Made by a program: the position numbers and the translations under genes
The notes under the pieces: generated by a model
The model's input: the letters and a program-made list of their open reading frames with translations, nothing else
Told to the model about the DNA's origin: nothing
Database searches by the model: none
Shown: piece by piece, positions 24,672 to 32,475 of the stretch
Position numbering within the stretch: the stretch's first letter is position 1
Layout: every line of letters starts with the position of its first letter
NCBI GenBank assembly: GCA_025363155.1
Contig: JANYEL010000124.1
Location: 1-32,475 of the forward strand
Source: Moraxellaceae bacterium
GTDB taxonomy: Bacteria > Pseudomonadota > Gammaproteobacteria > Pseudomonadales > Moraxellaceae
DNA: 32,475 nt
Direction of reading: 5' to 3'

Positions 24672-25457
24672 ATGACAATTCAACACACTGCCCTAATCAC
24701 AGGGGCTTCCAGCGGATTAGGCGCTGAATTTGCACGTCAACTTGCCGCCGAAGGTCATCAATTGGTCTTGGTCGCGCGTCGTTTAGACCGTCTGGAAGAC
24801 CTGATTGCCGAGCTGCAAACCCAATATCCGCAGCGCATGGAAGCCATTCAATGTGATCTAGCAGAAGTTGGCGCAACCGCCATTCTCATGGATGAAATTG
24901 CCAGCCGTGAACTGTCGATTGATATTTTGGTCAATAACGCAGGCTACACACCACGACATATGTTTAGCCAACAAAGTGCCCTAGAAGTCCAAGCGCAGCT
25001 GCAAGTCATGGTCAATGCGGTAACTGAACTCTGTCATGCCGTTTTGCCTTATATGACCGAGAAAACATGGGGACGAATTATTAACGTGTCTTCTATAGTT
25101 GCGTTTGCACCACCGGGACGCGGCACGATGTATTCGGCAATGAAGCAATATGTTTTTACCTTCTCACAATCCTTAGATATGGACGTCCGCCGCGTGGGGA
25201 TTCGCGTCACTGCGCTATGCCCGGGTTTGACGCATACAGAATTTCACGAAGCGATGGATGTTGCAGACAAGGCTAAGAAAATCCCAGAGATCCTATGGAC
25301 GGATGCACCGTTTGTGGTTCGTTCAGGGTTGAAAGCGGTCAATTCAGGACAGACCGTTTGCACGCCGGGGGTATTGAATAATGTTGCCGCCTTCATCAGC
25401 AAACGCTTGCCTGAACGCGTGCGCTATGTGTTAGGGACGCAAAATCCATTGGAGTAA
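24672..25457 (+). CDS. Short-chain dehydrogenase/reductase (SDR)
   Basis: The 261-residue classical SDR has the NAD(P)-binding TGASSGLG (10-17), RRLDR after the second strand (basic, suggesting NADPH), NNAG (88-91), the catalytic Ser in INVSSIV (140/141) and Y154-x3-K158. The ATG at 24672 is preferred: GAGGA (24659-24663) lies 8 bases before it, while the ATG at 24663 overlaps that site. The substrate is unknown; neighbouring fadBA hints at lipid metabolism but the genes are divergent. Confidence 0.88.
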   Translation: MTIQHTALITGASSGLGAEFARQLAAEGHQLVLVARRLDRLEDLIAELQTQYPQRMEAIQCDLAEVGATAILMDEIASRELSIDILVNNAGYTPRHMFSQQSALEVQAQLQVMVNAVTELCHAVLPYMTEKTWGRIINVSSIVAFAPPGRGTMYSAMKQYVFTFSQSLDMDVRRVGIRVTALCPGLTHTEFHEAMDVADKAKKIPEILWTDAPFVVRSGLKAVNSGQTVCTPGVLNNVAAFISKRLPERVRYVLGTQNPLE

Positions 25458-25490
25458 TGGTAATTAGCGGCTCTTTGGTTAAATGCTTCT

Positions 25491-25555
25491 TGTAGGGACG
25501 ACCCTTGTGGTCGCCCGCTTTTGATTTAGGGCGACCACAAGGGTCGCCCCCTACA
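25491..25555. repeat. Long near-perfect inverted repeat (REP/MITE-like hairpin)
   Basis: TGTAGGGACGACCCTTGTGG continues to TCGCCC (25491-25516) and, after a 12-base spacer, its complement follows (25529-25555) with one mismatch and one single-base indel. It lies between convergent SDR and transporter genes and would also act as a transcription stop. The TGTAGGGGCGACC... ends recall dispersed palindromic repeats seen in many genomes; copy number here cannot be tested. Confidence 0.75.
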
Positions 25556-25576
25556 GTATCGGTTTTTATCAACAAT

Positions 25577-27031
25577 TCAGCGCACCCAACGCTTCATCAC
25601 AGGTGCAAGTGCCAATAAAACCACCGCCACAATCAATAATGAAACAGTCGTCCGCCCAAACAAGGCTGGCATATCCGCTAAATTTTCAGGATTGACATTG
25701 CCACCCGTAATTCCTGCAATCAAATTACCCAGCGACACCGACATAAACCACAAACCCATCATTTGACCTTGCAAGCGACGCGGTGCAACCAACGTCATCG
25801 CTGCCAATGCAATCGGACTGACACACAGTTCAGCAACCGCAGAAAGCACATACGCCGCAATCAACCACAGCGGAGACACTTGCGCAGTTCCTGCCAACAC
25901 TTGATTTGATGCCAAATACATCAAGCCAAACGCCACCGCACAGATCAACATTCCTACTGCAAACTTACCTAAGCTCGCAGACAACTCACGTGACGGCCAA
26001 TACCGCCACAACACGCCAAAAATCGGTGCAAAGACAATAATCGAAATGGGATTGATCGACTGAAACCACAACGTTGGAATGGTAAAACCTGCAATATTTT
26101 TATCGGTAAAATCCTTCGCAAATAAGTTTAATGCCGTCGCTTGCTGTTCATTTGCCGACCAAAACACTGTCCCTGCGACAAACAATAATAAACACAGCAA
26201 AACGCGTTTTTTCTCATCGGTATTCAAATTACCAAAACCAAGCAACCAACCCACATAAATCAGTACCGCACTCGCCAAGACATATGTCATGGAATTTGCT
26301 AATACGACTGCGGAATACAGATTAATCAATCCGATGACAGCCACAATCACCAGCACTAATCCTGCCAAAATCTTCATGATGGTTTGTGAAGACACTGGTG
26401 GTACATCATTAGCAAGCCGATCAAAAGTCGCTTTTGCAGTAAAACGATAAATCAGCAGCGCGATGAGCATCCCGACACCACCTGCGCCAAATCCCCACGC
26501 CCAACCCATACGTTCAGACAACAGCCCTGTAATCAGCGGAGCAACAAACGCCCCGAGATTAATTCCCATATAGAAAATCGAATATCCGCCATCTCGGCGC
26601 GGATCATCATCAGCATATAATCGCCCGACCATCACTGAAGCGCAGGTTTTAAACAGCCCCGTACCTAAGACGATCAAACCCAAACCTGCAAAGAACGCTG
26701 GCTTTCCCAAGGTTATCGACAGTGCAATGCTTAAATGCCCAAGGCCAATCAACACACTGCCCCACCACATCGCCCTCGCCTGACCAATCACCCGATCCGC
26801 AAGCCATCCACCAGGTAGCGCGGCCAAATACACCGACCCCGCAAACATCCCAACAATCGCCGCCGCAGTGGGTCGATCAAAACCATAGCCGCCACTTGCC
26901 AACGTCGCCGTCATAAACAGAATGAGTAACGGGCGAATCCCGTAATAGGAAAATCGCTCCCACAACTCAGTCGCAAACAACGGCGCGAGCGCGCGCGGAT
27001 GTCCCAGAAAAGAGCGATCAGCAGAGGCCAT
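25577..27031 (-). CDS. POT/PTR2-family proton-dependent oligopeptide transporter
   Basis: The 484-residue inner-membrane protein has about 12-14 hydrophobic segments. Near the N-terminus it has the proton-coupling signature E22-LW-E25-R26-F-S-YY (ExxERFxYY). Another POT signature, the GGYSIFYMGINLGAFVAP stretch at about 147-164, is also clear. It belongs to the major facilitator superfamily and imports di- and tripeptides (DtpA-like). A long GC-rich inverted repeat just past its end may terminate transcription. Confidence 0.92.
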   Translation of the reverse strand: MASADRSFLGHPRALAPLFATELWERFSYYGIRPLLILFMTATLASGGYGFDRPTAAAIVGMFAGSVYLAALPGGWLADRVIGQARAMWWGSVLIGLGHLSIALSITLGKPAFFAGLGLIVLGTGLFKTCASVMVGRLYADDDPRRDGGYSIFYMGINLGAFVAPLITGLLSERMGWAWGFGAGGVGMLIALLIYRFTAKATFDRLANDVPPVSSQTIMKILAGLVLVIVAVIGLINLYSAVVLANSMTYVLASAVLIYVGWLLGFGNLNTDEKKRVLLCLLLFVAGTVFWSANEQQATALNLFAKDFTDKNIAGFTIPTLWFQSINPISIIVFAPIFGVLWRYWPSRELSASLGKFAVGMLICAVAFGLMYLASNQVLAGTAQVSPLWLIAAYVLSAVAELCVSPIALAAMTLVAPRRLQGQMMGLWFMSVSLGNLIAGITGGNVNPENLADMPALFGRTTVSLLIVAVVLLALAPVMKRWVR

Positions 27032-27131
27032 AACGATTCCACTTATTAAAATGAATGAACGATATCACGCGACCTATTTTCTGGTCATACCCGATTTCCA
27101 TATACACAGTCGAAAACTCGATAATCATTTT

Positions 27132-29129
27132 TTAAAAATACCACAACCATGATGCGCTGGCTTCCTGCGAACGTTGGCTGCCTTGTTGTGTTTGCTGCCA
27201 TGCCAATCGCAACGCTTGACGACGATCAGCCGTCATTAGTCTCAACGGAACTTGCAATCCGACCTGCCATTGATTCTGCCAAGTATGACTGTCTTGCCAA
27301 AAGTCAGTCGCATTCTGAATTTGCACACTGTATTTCGGAGTATTCCATAGACATCCCACAGTCGGTCCCGCGCCAACTCGCCAACCTTTATCCAACGCAC
27401 TTCCTGCTTCTAGCGCACCACTGGCCAAGCCATAGCAAAGCGCTGAACCCCACTGTAGCGCCAATCCTTCTCCGCCTTGCATATAACTGACGGCATGTGT
27501 TTTTTCGCGACTAAATTGACCATGTGCTTCGGGAACTTGACGAACACCCACAGCAAAATTCCACGATAACGGAGTAAAAAAATCGGTTTTCGGGCTGAGC
27601 GAATCAATCGAAATCAGTGTCAGTTTTTGTAGCGAAAGATGGTCATCTTGAATACGAAACTTGGTTTGCAGGAAATTAATCCCTGAACCATTGCGATAAC
27701 CACCAGCTGGATCCAGCAAATCATGATACGCAGGTCGCCACTCAACATCGGCAAAACCACGTCCATTCAGCTCACCTGCACTAACCAGCATCCGACTAGT
27801 CAAATGTCCCTGCGATGGATCAATGGCGGGTGTCGGCACAGTGACACGTTGATCGGATACAGGATTTTGACTACGTCGCACCAGCAATTCACGCATATTT
27901 GGACGAGCGATAGTTGGATCAACTTCATGAGACACAAAGCGATAATACAAATAATCACTCGCCATTTCACTCGCTTGCGCTTGTTGCTGCATCGTTAGAT
28001 CAGGCATTGGGTAATCTGGTTGATCTGCCAATGCTTTTGCCACAGCAATCGTTCGTGGCGATGCTTGATCTGCTTGCGCATTCAATCGACTGACAAAAGC
28101 AGGTCGATAAACCGTTTTCTCTAATAAATTCGCATCAATCAAACTGGCACGCAAGGTATCTGATGGAATCGCATAGACTGGAAATTTGTTTTGTAATGAC
28201 AACGACGGTCGTGCAATTTCCATCAAATTCAACAGCTCATACGAACAATTTGAATGAAGAAAGTAATAAGGAAAATTCACAAAACGCAATTCCCACACAC
28301 GTTTGGTCAAACGTAGTGTTTCATCAGGTGTTAGCTTTAAGTGATATTCCCACAGATCACGACTTTCAAAATCATTGTATTCTTTTACTTTTTCATAATA
28401 CGGCATAATCGAGTAAGCACCCGAATACAACCCTGTCAAACCCTTGATGGCATACAACGCACTACTCGAATTATCCGTCTCTGCCGCGTAATTGATCGCA
28501 TAAGCGAGCAACCGCGTTTGTTCATTATCATCTGGGTCTAATCGAAGCAACGTATGCCCAAACATCGACGATGGGCTATTCATATAATCTGAACTAAACA
28601 CTAACGTCGCATGTCGTGGTTGAATTCCCTCCAACCATTGTGTGAGCGCAGGACAAGGCGTGGCGGGCAAATCACTATCCATAATTTGCAACTGCTCAAC
28701 TAACCAATCACGTCGAACAGGAAATAAACACGCCGCCGACTCATCAGGTTGCAAACGATTCGGAGTAAATAGACCTGTCAGCAAGGCATCCAACTCTGCC
28801 GCTGGATCCGTTTGATCCGTCTTTGTCAGAAAGAAACTTGGTTGCGTTACAGTACTTTCAATATTTTTCCCGTCATGACGGTAATACATCAAGCGATCCC
28901 AATACGGCGAATGTACTAAATCCATTTCTTTAGCGCGCTCACGCGCTTTAGCCAACGCGGCCTCATTTAACGCTGAGGGAAAAGGATCTATATGACTAAT
29001 AATGCTTGGTAATTCACTGCTCTTCTGAGCACCGCCATTCGGGTTTTCTTTTGCCATTGCCAACGAATTAGACAACCCAAAAATGAGGGCCCAACTCATC
29101 AGAAAACACTTCGTATCCATACGCTTCAT
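27132..29129 (-). CDS. DUF4105/Lnb-like periplasmic protein with a beta-rich C-terminal region
   Basis: The 665-residue exported protein has a signal peptide (hydrophobic residues 9-25, cut after LAMA). Residues about 150-330 match the DUF4105 (Lnb N-terminal) family: SSMFGHTLLRLD with H192 and FLHSNCSYELLNL with C295, a His/Cys pair in NlpC-like order. Lnb of some Gram-positives is a lipoprotein N-acyltransferase; whether Gram-negative members do the same is not established. The last 250 residues alternate polar and hydrophobic residues and end in LWYF, a C-terminal aromatic as in outer-membrane barrels, so this part may be a small beta-barrel. Short spacing to the transporter gene (about 100 bp, same strand) might make them one transcript. 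Confidence 0.8.
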   Translation of the reverse strand: MKRMDTKCFLMSWALIFGLSNSLAMAKENPNGGAQKSSELPSIISHIDPFPSALNEAALAKARERAKEMDLVHSPYWDRLMYYRHDGKNIESTVTQPSFFLTKTDQTDPAAELDALLTGLFTPNRLQPDESAACLFPVRRDWLVEQLQIMDSDLPATPCPALTQWLEGIQPRHATLVFSSDYMNSPSSMFGHTLLRLDPDDNEQTRLLAYAINYAAETDNSSSALYAIKGLTGLYSGAYSIMPYYEKVKEYNDFESRDLWEYHLKLTPDETLRLTKRVWELRFVNFPYYFLHSNCSYELLNLMEIARPSLSLQNKFPVYAIPSDTLRASLIDANLLEKTVYRPAFVSRLNAQADQASPRTIAVAKALADQPDYPMPDLTMQQQAQASEMASDYLYYRFVSHEVDPTIARPNMRELLVRRSQNPVSDQRVTVPTPAIDPSQGHLTSRMLVSAGELNGRGFADVEWRPAYHDLLDPAGGYRNGSGINFLQTKFRIQDDHLSLQKLTLISIDSLSPKTDFFTPLSWNFAVGVRQVPEAHGQFSREKTHAVSYMQGGEGLALQWGSALCYGLASGALEAGSALDKGWRVGAGPTVGCLWNTPKYSVQIQNATDFWQDSHTWQNQWQVGLQVPLRLMTADRRQALRLAWQQTQQGSQRSQEASASWLWYF

Positions 29130-29225
29130 AATTTTTCTACTGCGACCACGGGTTAAGATCAGGCGAACTGATGCGAATAGAATTTATAAAAATGAAAATG
29201 ACTCAATTAAAAGAACTCATCATAA

Positions 29226-29252
29226 AAAAGCCCCGTATTACACGGAGCTTTT
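29226..29252 (-). terminator. Terminator after the DUF3015 gene
   Basis: AAAAGCCCCGT-ATTAC-ACGGAGCTTTT forms a hairpin with one mismatch. The A run at 29224-29229 gives a minus-strand T run, 24 bases after the stop codon of the gene. Confidence 0.8.
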
Positions 29253-29275
29253 ATGAGCATTAAAACAAATAAAAA

Positions 29276-29755
29276 TTAAGCGAGTTTGTAAACAGACAAT
29301 GCCGCATCTTGCGCCATCACTGATTGTAGAGCAGCCAATACATCACCTGTGGTTTTGTTATTTGCAGCATAAATTGAGCTGAAATTATCTTTGGTCGCTT
29401 TGAAGAACGCTGATTTATCTTGCGCTTTGATACCAATCAAATTAGCAAGAACATTCAGGCTTTCACCTTGACCAACTGACATATCACGCGCCAAGCTTTC
29501 TTGGTTAGTACCCATGAACTCGCCTAAACGAGCAGATGCTGTCACAACACCATTCTGACGGCAACCGAGTGTACCGAAGGTAATACCAAAAGTTTGGTTA
29601 CCGAACGTACCATTTGTTGTTGCGCCAAGTACTTTAGGAACAATCCCTTTTTGGCCTTGCCACACTTGAGTTCCTAGACCACAACCGATATCGCTATCAG
29701 CCATTGCTGCTGATGAACACGCGACCAATGCTGCCGCTATAATCAATTTTTTCAT
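29276..29755 (-). CDS. DUF3015 family exported protein
   Basis: The 159-residue protein begins with a signal peptide (MKKLIIAAALVACSSAAMA, cut at residue 19). The mature domain has the DUF3015 marks: IGCGLGTQVWQGQKG, ATTNGTFGNQTFGITFGT and LGC, with two Cys that probably pair. The function of the family is unknown; members are small periplasmic or outer-membrane proteins in gamma- and betaproteobacteria. AGGAT lies upstream of the ATG, and the gene has its own terminator. Confidence 0.88.
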   Translation of the reverse strand: MKKLIIAAALVACSSAAMADSDIGCGLGTQVWQGQKGIVPKVLGATTNGTFGNQTFGITFGTLGCRQNGVVTASARLGEFMGTNQESLARDMSVGQGESLNVLANLIGIKAQDKSAFFKATKDNFSSIYAANNKTTGDVLAALQSVMAQDAALSVYKLA

Positions 29756-30069
29756 AATCTTCGATCCTGAGATTTATTAATGTTGTGTTAAACAAGTACC
29801 GCAACCCTAGACTAAACTGATTAAGACTTGATTGCCAACAGTTATTTAATATGAATATAAGAATAAAAAACTCCCATAATCATTATTTTGTTAATCAACT
29901 CTCAAGCGTTTCAAATAAAAAAATACACTTATACAAAAGCTTATATCTCTCAGGGGTTAAACAAATTAAATTATCATCAGTTACAGTTTTTCACAATCAC
30001 TTTGCCCCTATTCAAAGCTAACAATTTCAGGCGATAATTAGTGACATTAGCCATTTTCAAGTTCTGCAT
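29756..30069. other. 314-bp divergent intergenic region, AT-rich, no gene seen
   Basis: It lies between the DUF3015 gene and the hydrolase gene and must contain both promoters. I saw no RNA gene, repeat or convincing operator in it. Confidence 0.5.
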
Positions 30070-30999
30070 ATGACAATACCCTCAAAAAGCTCATTTATTC
30101 GCGGCGCGAAAAACGTCAATTTGCATGTCTCGACATGGGGCGACGAAAAGAACACACCGATCGTCCTAGTCCACGGCTATCCTGATTCACATGTTGTCTG
30201 GCTACCGGTTATTGAGCACTTGGCATCAAATTTCTATGTCATCGCCTACGATGTTCGTGGTGCAGGCAAATCAGATATTCCTGCAAAAATATCTGATTAC
30301 CGTTTAGATATTCTCTCGCAAGATTTAAAGGCTGTTGTTGATGCCGTCATTCCAAATCGCCGCTTCCATCTGGTCGGCCATGATTGGGGCTCAATCCAAT
30401 GCTGGCAATCTGTGACCACTGATCGCCTGAAAGGACGTCTTGCTTCATATACCACCTTATCAGGCCCCTCACTGGATCATGCTGGACATTGGATGCGTCG
30501 TCGCCTCCTACATCCTTCAATCGATCCAAAACACAATGCAATCCGTCAATTAGCCAGCTCATGGTATATCGTCATGTTCCAGCTACCGTTGTTGCCTGAG
30601 CGTATTTGGAAAAGTGGACTAGGTAAAAATTGGCCAAAATACCTTGCAGCACGTGAAGGCGTTCATGAATCCACACCAAATCCAACCCAAACTAAAGATG
30701 GTCAATTTGGTGTCCGCCTCTATCGTGCAAACTTCCTCAGTAAAATGGCAATGCCACAGCAAATGCATGCGCATTGCCCTGTCCAGCTCATCGTCCTGAA
30801 AAGAGATAATTATGTGAATGCATTCTTATTTGATGATCTGACCCATTGGGTGAAAGATCTTTATCGCAGAGAGCTTGATGCAGGGCATTGGGCACTACTC
30901 AGCAACCCAGAACCAATTGCTGCTTGGATCAGCGAGTGGGTCACCGCTCAGGAATCAGGTGATTTATCGAAGCTTGAGAGTTTGAAGGTTTCAGTGTAA
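30070..30999 (+). CDS. Alpha/beta hydrolase, epoxide hydrolase/dehalogenase branch (EphD-like)
   Basis: The 309-residue alpha/beta-fold hydrolase has HGYPDS (oxyanion side, 35-40) and a nucleophile elbow GHDWGS with D105 as nucleophile. That marks the epoxide hydrolase/haloalkane dehalogenase branch, not the Ser esterases. The catalytic His is H273 in DAGHWAL. The resemblance is to the hydrolase half of EphD-type proteins, but no SDR half is present. An IS3-family element begins at base 30995, inside the last sense codon. The stop TAA is supplied by the IS end and the last residue changes from the inferred native Ala to Val. The native terminator now lies 1.3 kb away beyond the IS. Confidence 0.85.
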   Translation: MTIPSKSSFIRGAKNVNLHVSTWGDEKNTPIVLVHGYPDSHVVWLPVIEHLASNFYVIAYDVRGAGKSDIPAKISDYRLDILSQDLKAVVDAVIPNRRFHLVGHDWGSIQCWQSVTTDRLKGRLASYTTLSGPSLDHAGHWMRRRLLHPSIDPKHNAIRQLASSWYIVMFQLPLLPERIWKSGLGKNWPKYLAAREGVHESTPNPTQTKDGQFGVRLYRANFLSKMAMPQQMHAHCPVQLIVLKRDNYVNAFLFDDLTHWVKDLYRRELDAGHWALLSNPEPIAAWISEWVTAQESGDLSKLESLKVSV

Positions 31000-31029
31000 T
31001 GGCTCCCGCATAGTCACCACCTCGTTAGA
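30995..31029 (+). repeat. Left terminal inverted repeat of the IS3-family element
   Basis: It starts TGTAATGGCTCCC and continues into AGTCACCACCTC. It pairs with the right repeat at 29 of 35 positions. It also supplies the TAA stop of the hydrolase gene (30997-30999). Confidence 0.88.
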
Positions 31030-31058
31030 TGATTTATCATTTAACTGAGGATTTAAAT

Positions 31059-31355
31059 ATGGCAACACGCAGACAGTTCACTTCAGAGTTTAAACTTGAA
31101 ATCGTCAAGATGGTCGTTGAGCAAAACGCGAGTATTGGCAAATTAAGTAAAGACCTTGCCATTAATGACAATTTAATCCGACGCTGGGTTAAACAATATC
31201 ACCTTGAGCAAACAGGTACGGTATTTCCGCACACGAAGCCTTTGACGCCTGAGCAACAACGGATTCGTGAACTTGAACGAGAAAATCAATCTCTTAAATC
31301 AGATGTTGAGCTTTTAAAAAAGGCATCGGCCTTCTTTGCACGAACCATCAAGTAA
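31059..31355 (+). CDS. IS3-family transposase OrfA (HTH subunit)
   Basis: The 98-residue OrfA binds the IS ends. ATG 31059 is preferred over the upstream in-frame ATG because GAGG (31047-31050) precedes it and the family starts MATRRQFTSEFK. The HTH is in FKLEIVKMVVEQNASIGKLS through LIRRWVKQY. A leucine-zipper-like stretch (RIRELERENQSLKSDVELLKKA, read as two heptad halves) follows. At 31316-31322 the reading frame passes A-AAA-AAG, where a -1 shift would fuse it to OrfB. Confidence 0.9.
   Translation: MATRRQFTSEFKLEIVKMVVEQNASIGKLSKDLAINDNLIRRWVKQYHLEQTGTVFPHTKPLTPEQQRIRELERENQSLKSDVELLKKASAFFARTIK
31316..31322 (+). promoter_or_regulatory. Programmed -1 frameshift heptamer A-AAA-AAG
   Basis: In the orfA frame the sequence reads CTT TTA AAA AAG. 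A -1 slip yields GGC ATC GGC and stays open into orfB (…KPKVLVMELQ), giving the OrfAB fusion transposase, the standard arrangement in IS3 elements. Confidence 0.8.
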
Positions 31356-31363
31356 AACCCAAA

Positions 31364-32221
31364 GTGCTCGTGATGGAATTGCAGAAGGAGGCGAAATCAA
31401 TGTCCCAATGTTTTAGGCTATTTGAAGTGAAGCGTAGTGGCTATTACAAAGCGAGTAAACGCCTCATGAAAGATGATACTGCTCTGATTTTGGCTATTAA
31501 AGCGTGTTTTAACCAACACAAGCAAAACTATGGTCGCCGTCGTTTGAAAGTTGCTTTATTTCACGATTACAACATAAGGATCAGCAAACGACGTTTGAGT
31601 AAATTAATGAAGGCACAGGGGTTATTAACCGTTTGGCGGGGCAAGAAATTTCGTTACGCCGCAAAAGCATCAGAGTGTAACCCTTATCCAAATGTGTTGG
31701 ATCGACAGTTTAAATGCGATCAACCAAATCATTCTTGGGTCTCTGACATCACCTACATTCGCACGTTAAGTGGCTGGTATTATTTGGCGGCGGTGATGGA
31801 TCTATATTCACGCAAGATTGTTGGCTTTGCCACGAGCCATTCGGCGACTGCTGAGCTAGTGTGCAAAGCTTTGCAGATGGCAATTGCTGTCAGGCAGCCG
31901 CCAGCAGGGTTGATTATTCATAGTGATCAAGGATGTCAGTACACCAGTAAGATTTATCAGAAACTAGTTGCGGAACATCAGCTTAAAGGCAGCATGAGTC
32001 GCCGTGGAAATTGTTGGGATAACGCAGTCATGGTACGCTTCTTTAGAAATCTGAAGCAGGAACAGGTATGGCGGAATTCCTATGCGAATCATCGAGAGGC
32101 ACAGCAAAGCATCTCAAGTTATATTTTGGATGTTTACAACAGCACGCGATTGCATTCGACATTAAAGTATCTCTCACCGAATGCATTTGAGGCGAAAAAT
32201 GAGAGATACTCAACGGTCTAA
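31364..32221 (+). CDS. IS3-family transposase OrfB (DDE integrase domain), catalytic Glu replaced by Val
   Basis: OrfB carries the rve-type catalytic domain. D128 (WVSDITY) and D188 (IIHSDQGCQYTS) are present. The Glu expected 36 residues after D188 (D-x35-E, in NAxxE-x-FF) is Val: the sequence reads DNAVMVRFF with V224 encoded by GTA at 32033-32035. A single A-to-T change from GAA explains it. Such a protein should bind ends but not cut, so this copy is probably dead unless supplied in trans. The GTG at 31364 marks an open frame start; the physiological product is the OrfAB frameshift fusion. The stop TAA lies in the right inverted repeat. Confidence 0.9.
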   Translation: MLVMELQKEAKSMSQCFRLFEVKRSGYYKASKRLMKDDTALILAIKACFNQHKQNYGRRRLKVALFHDYNIRISKRRLSKLMKAQGLLTVWRGKKFRYAAKASECNPYPNVLDRQFKCDQPNHSWVSDITYIRTLSGWYYLAAVMDLYSRKIVGFATSHSATAELVCKALQMAIAVRQPPAGLIIHSDQGCQYTSKIYQKLVAEHQLKGSMSRRGNCWDNAVMVRFFRNLKQEQVWRNSYANHREAQQSISSYILDVYNSTRLHSTLKYLSPNAFEAKNERYSTV

Positions 32222-32251
32222 TGAGGTGGTGACTTAATGGGTGCCATTACA
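32217..32251 (-). repeat. Right terminal inverted repeat of the IS3-family element
   Basis: Read on the minus strand it begins TGTAATGGCACCC and continues AGTCACCACCTC, complementary to the left repeat at 29 of 35 positions. CAG follows at 32252-32254. Confidence 0.88.
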
Positions 32252-32275
32252 CAGCTTAAAAGAAGTGGAAACAAC

Positions 32276-32310
32276 AAAGCCGTGACTTGTTAACAAGCTC
32301 ACGGCTTTTT
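32276..32310 (+). terminator. Native terminator of the hydrolase gene, now separated from it by the IS
   Basis: AAAGCCGTGA (32276-32285) pairs with TCACGGCTTT (32299-32308), followed by TT. The loop CTTGTTAACAAG is itself palindromic. Removing the IS and one CAG would place this hairpin about 25 bp after the hydrolase stop. Confidence 0.8.
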
Positions 32311-32336
32311 AATGCTTGTTGTTTCTGTTTTTCGCA

Positions 32337-32376
32337 TAAAAAAACACCCCAGTCTCTATTGAGACTAGGGTGTTTT
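32337..32376 (-). terminator. Terminator of the rRNA operon
   Basis: AAAACACCCCAGTCTC-TATT-GAGACTAGGGTGTTTT is a long hairpin with one mismatch. Its A run at 32337-32344 gives a T run on the minus strand, about 30 bases past the 5S 3' end. Confidence 0.85.
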
Positions 32377-32407
32377 AGTCTAGCTTGTTTAGGGCTAGGA
32401 ATAATGA

Positions 32408-32475
32408 GCTGAGGATGCCCTACTCTCACATGGCGAATGCCACACTACCATCGGCGCAAAGAGGTTTCACTTCTG
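32408..32475 (-). rRNA. rrf: 5S ribosomal RNA, 3' part (cut by the window edge)
   Basis: On the minus strand the sequence opens with CAGAAGTGAAAC and continues GCGCCGATGGTAGTGTGG, GAGAGTAGG and a final CATCCTCAGC, the conserved 3' two-thirds of 5S rRNA. The 5' third and the rest of the rRNA operon lie beyond the right edge. The exact 3' end is estimated to within a few bases. Confidence 0.93.

Larger units (their letters stand above)
30995..32251 (+). mobile_element. IS3-family insertion sequence (1257 bp) with 3-bp target duplication CAG
   Basis: The terminal inverted repeats (30995-31029 and 32217-32251) begin TGTAATGGC and agree at 29 of 35 positions. CAG occurs immediately outside both ends (30992-30994 and 32252-32254), the 3-bp duplication typical of IS3 elements. 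Inside are overlapping-frame orfA and orfB with an A-AAA-AAG slippery site. The element disrupts only the last codon of the hydrolase gene. Confidence 0.92.

Noticed and set aside
30070-30999. Hydrolase truncated by the IS from a longer EphD-type fusion with an SDR domain
   Set aside because: Rejoining the sequence without the IS gives a TAA immediately (TCA GCT TAA), followed by a terminator, so the native gene also ended here.
31000-32246. IS ends at TGGC...GCCA
   Set aside because: The inverted repeat extends outward by five more bases to TGTAATGGC, and only those ends give a 3-bp target duplication (CAG).

Overview
The window looks like chromosomal DNA of a gammaproteobacterium close to Acinetobacter (family Moraxellaceae). 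The clues are a fadB/fadA pair of the usual sizes, a TetR regulator divergent from a ferredoxin reductase/acyl-CoA desaturase pair, an OmpA-like envelope protein, DUF4105 and DUF3015 envelope proteins, and a 5S rRNA fragment at the right edge. The placement rests on remembered family resemblance, not on a search.

Bases 1-11139 are the left-end half of a Tn7-like transposon in the attTn7 (glmS-downstream) position. In order they hold the tail of an IS110-type transposase, a panB gene, tnsD and tnsE (both with clear Tn7 counterparts), an AT-rich three-gene operon (double-ATPase kinase-like protein, receiver-domain protein with a Cys4 cluster, unknown 239-aa protein), a convergent N6-adenine DNA methyltransferase, and a left end with three spaced TnsB-type repeats finishing in ACA at 11139. 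Just outside lies a plus-strand terminator with no plus-strand gene before it, as expected of the glmS terminator. The right end, glmS and any tnsABC would lie left of the window. The kinase/receiver/unknown/methyltransferase cargo is the best candidate for an undescribed defence or signalling system.

Bases 11187-18255 are core chromosome. They carry an OmpA-family protein, a DesT-like regulator divergent from DesC-like and DesB-like desaturation genes across a shared palindromic operator, then an acyl-CoA synthetase and an acyl-CoA dehydrogenase. Bases 18485-19646 hold two small exported proteins. Bases 19844-20911 are two integron-type gene cassettes with no integrase in the window: one has a textbook attC and the other a collapsed one. 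The second cassette encodes a protein with an R-x5-H (HEPN-like) motif.

Bases 21013-32475 return to core genes: the fadBA beta-oxidation operon, a short-chain dehydrogenase, a POT-family peptide transporter, a DUF4105 protein, a DUF3015 protein and an alpha/beta hydrolase. An IS3-family element (30995-32251, 3-bp duplication CAG) sits in the last codon of the hydrolase gene, separating it from its terminator. Its transposase has Val where the catalytic Glu should be. The window ends inside a 5S rRNA on the minus strand. Lipid and fatty-acid metabolism is a recurrent theme of the core part: desaturase, acyl-CoA ligase, acyl-CoA dehydrogenase, FadB and FadA.
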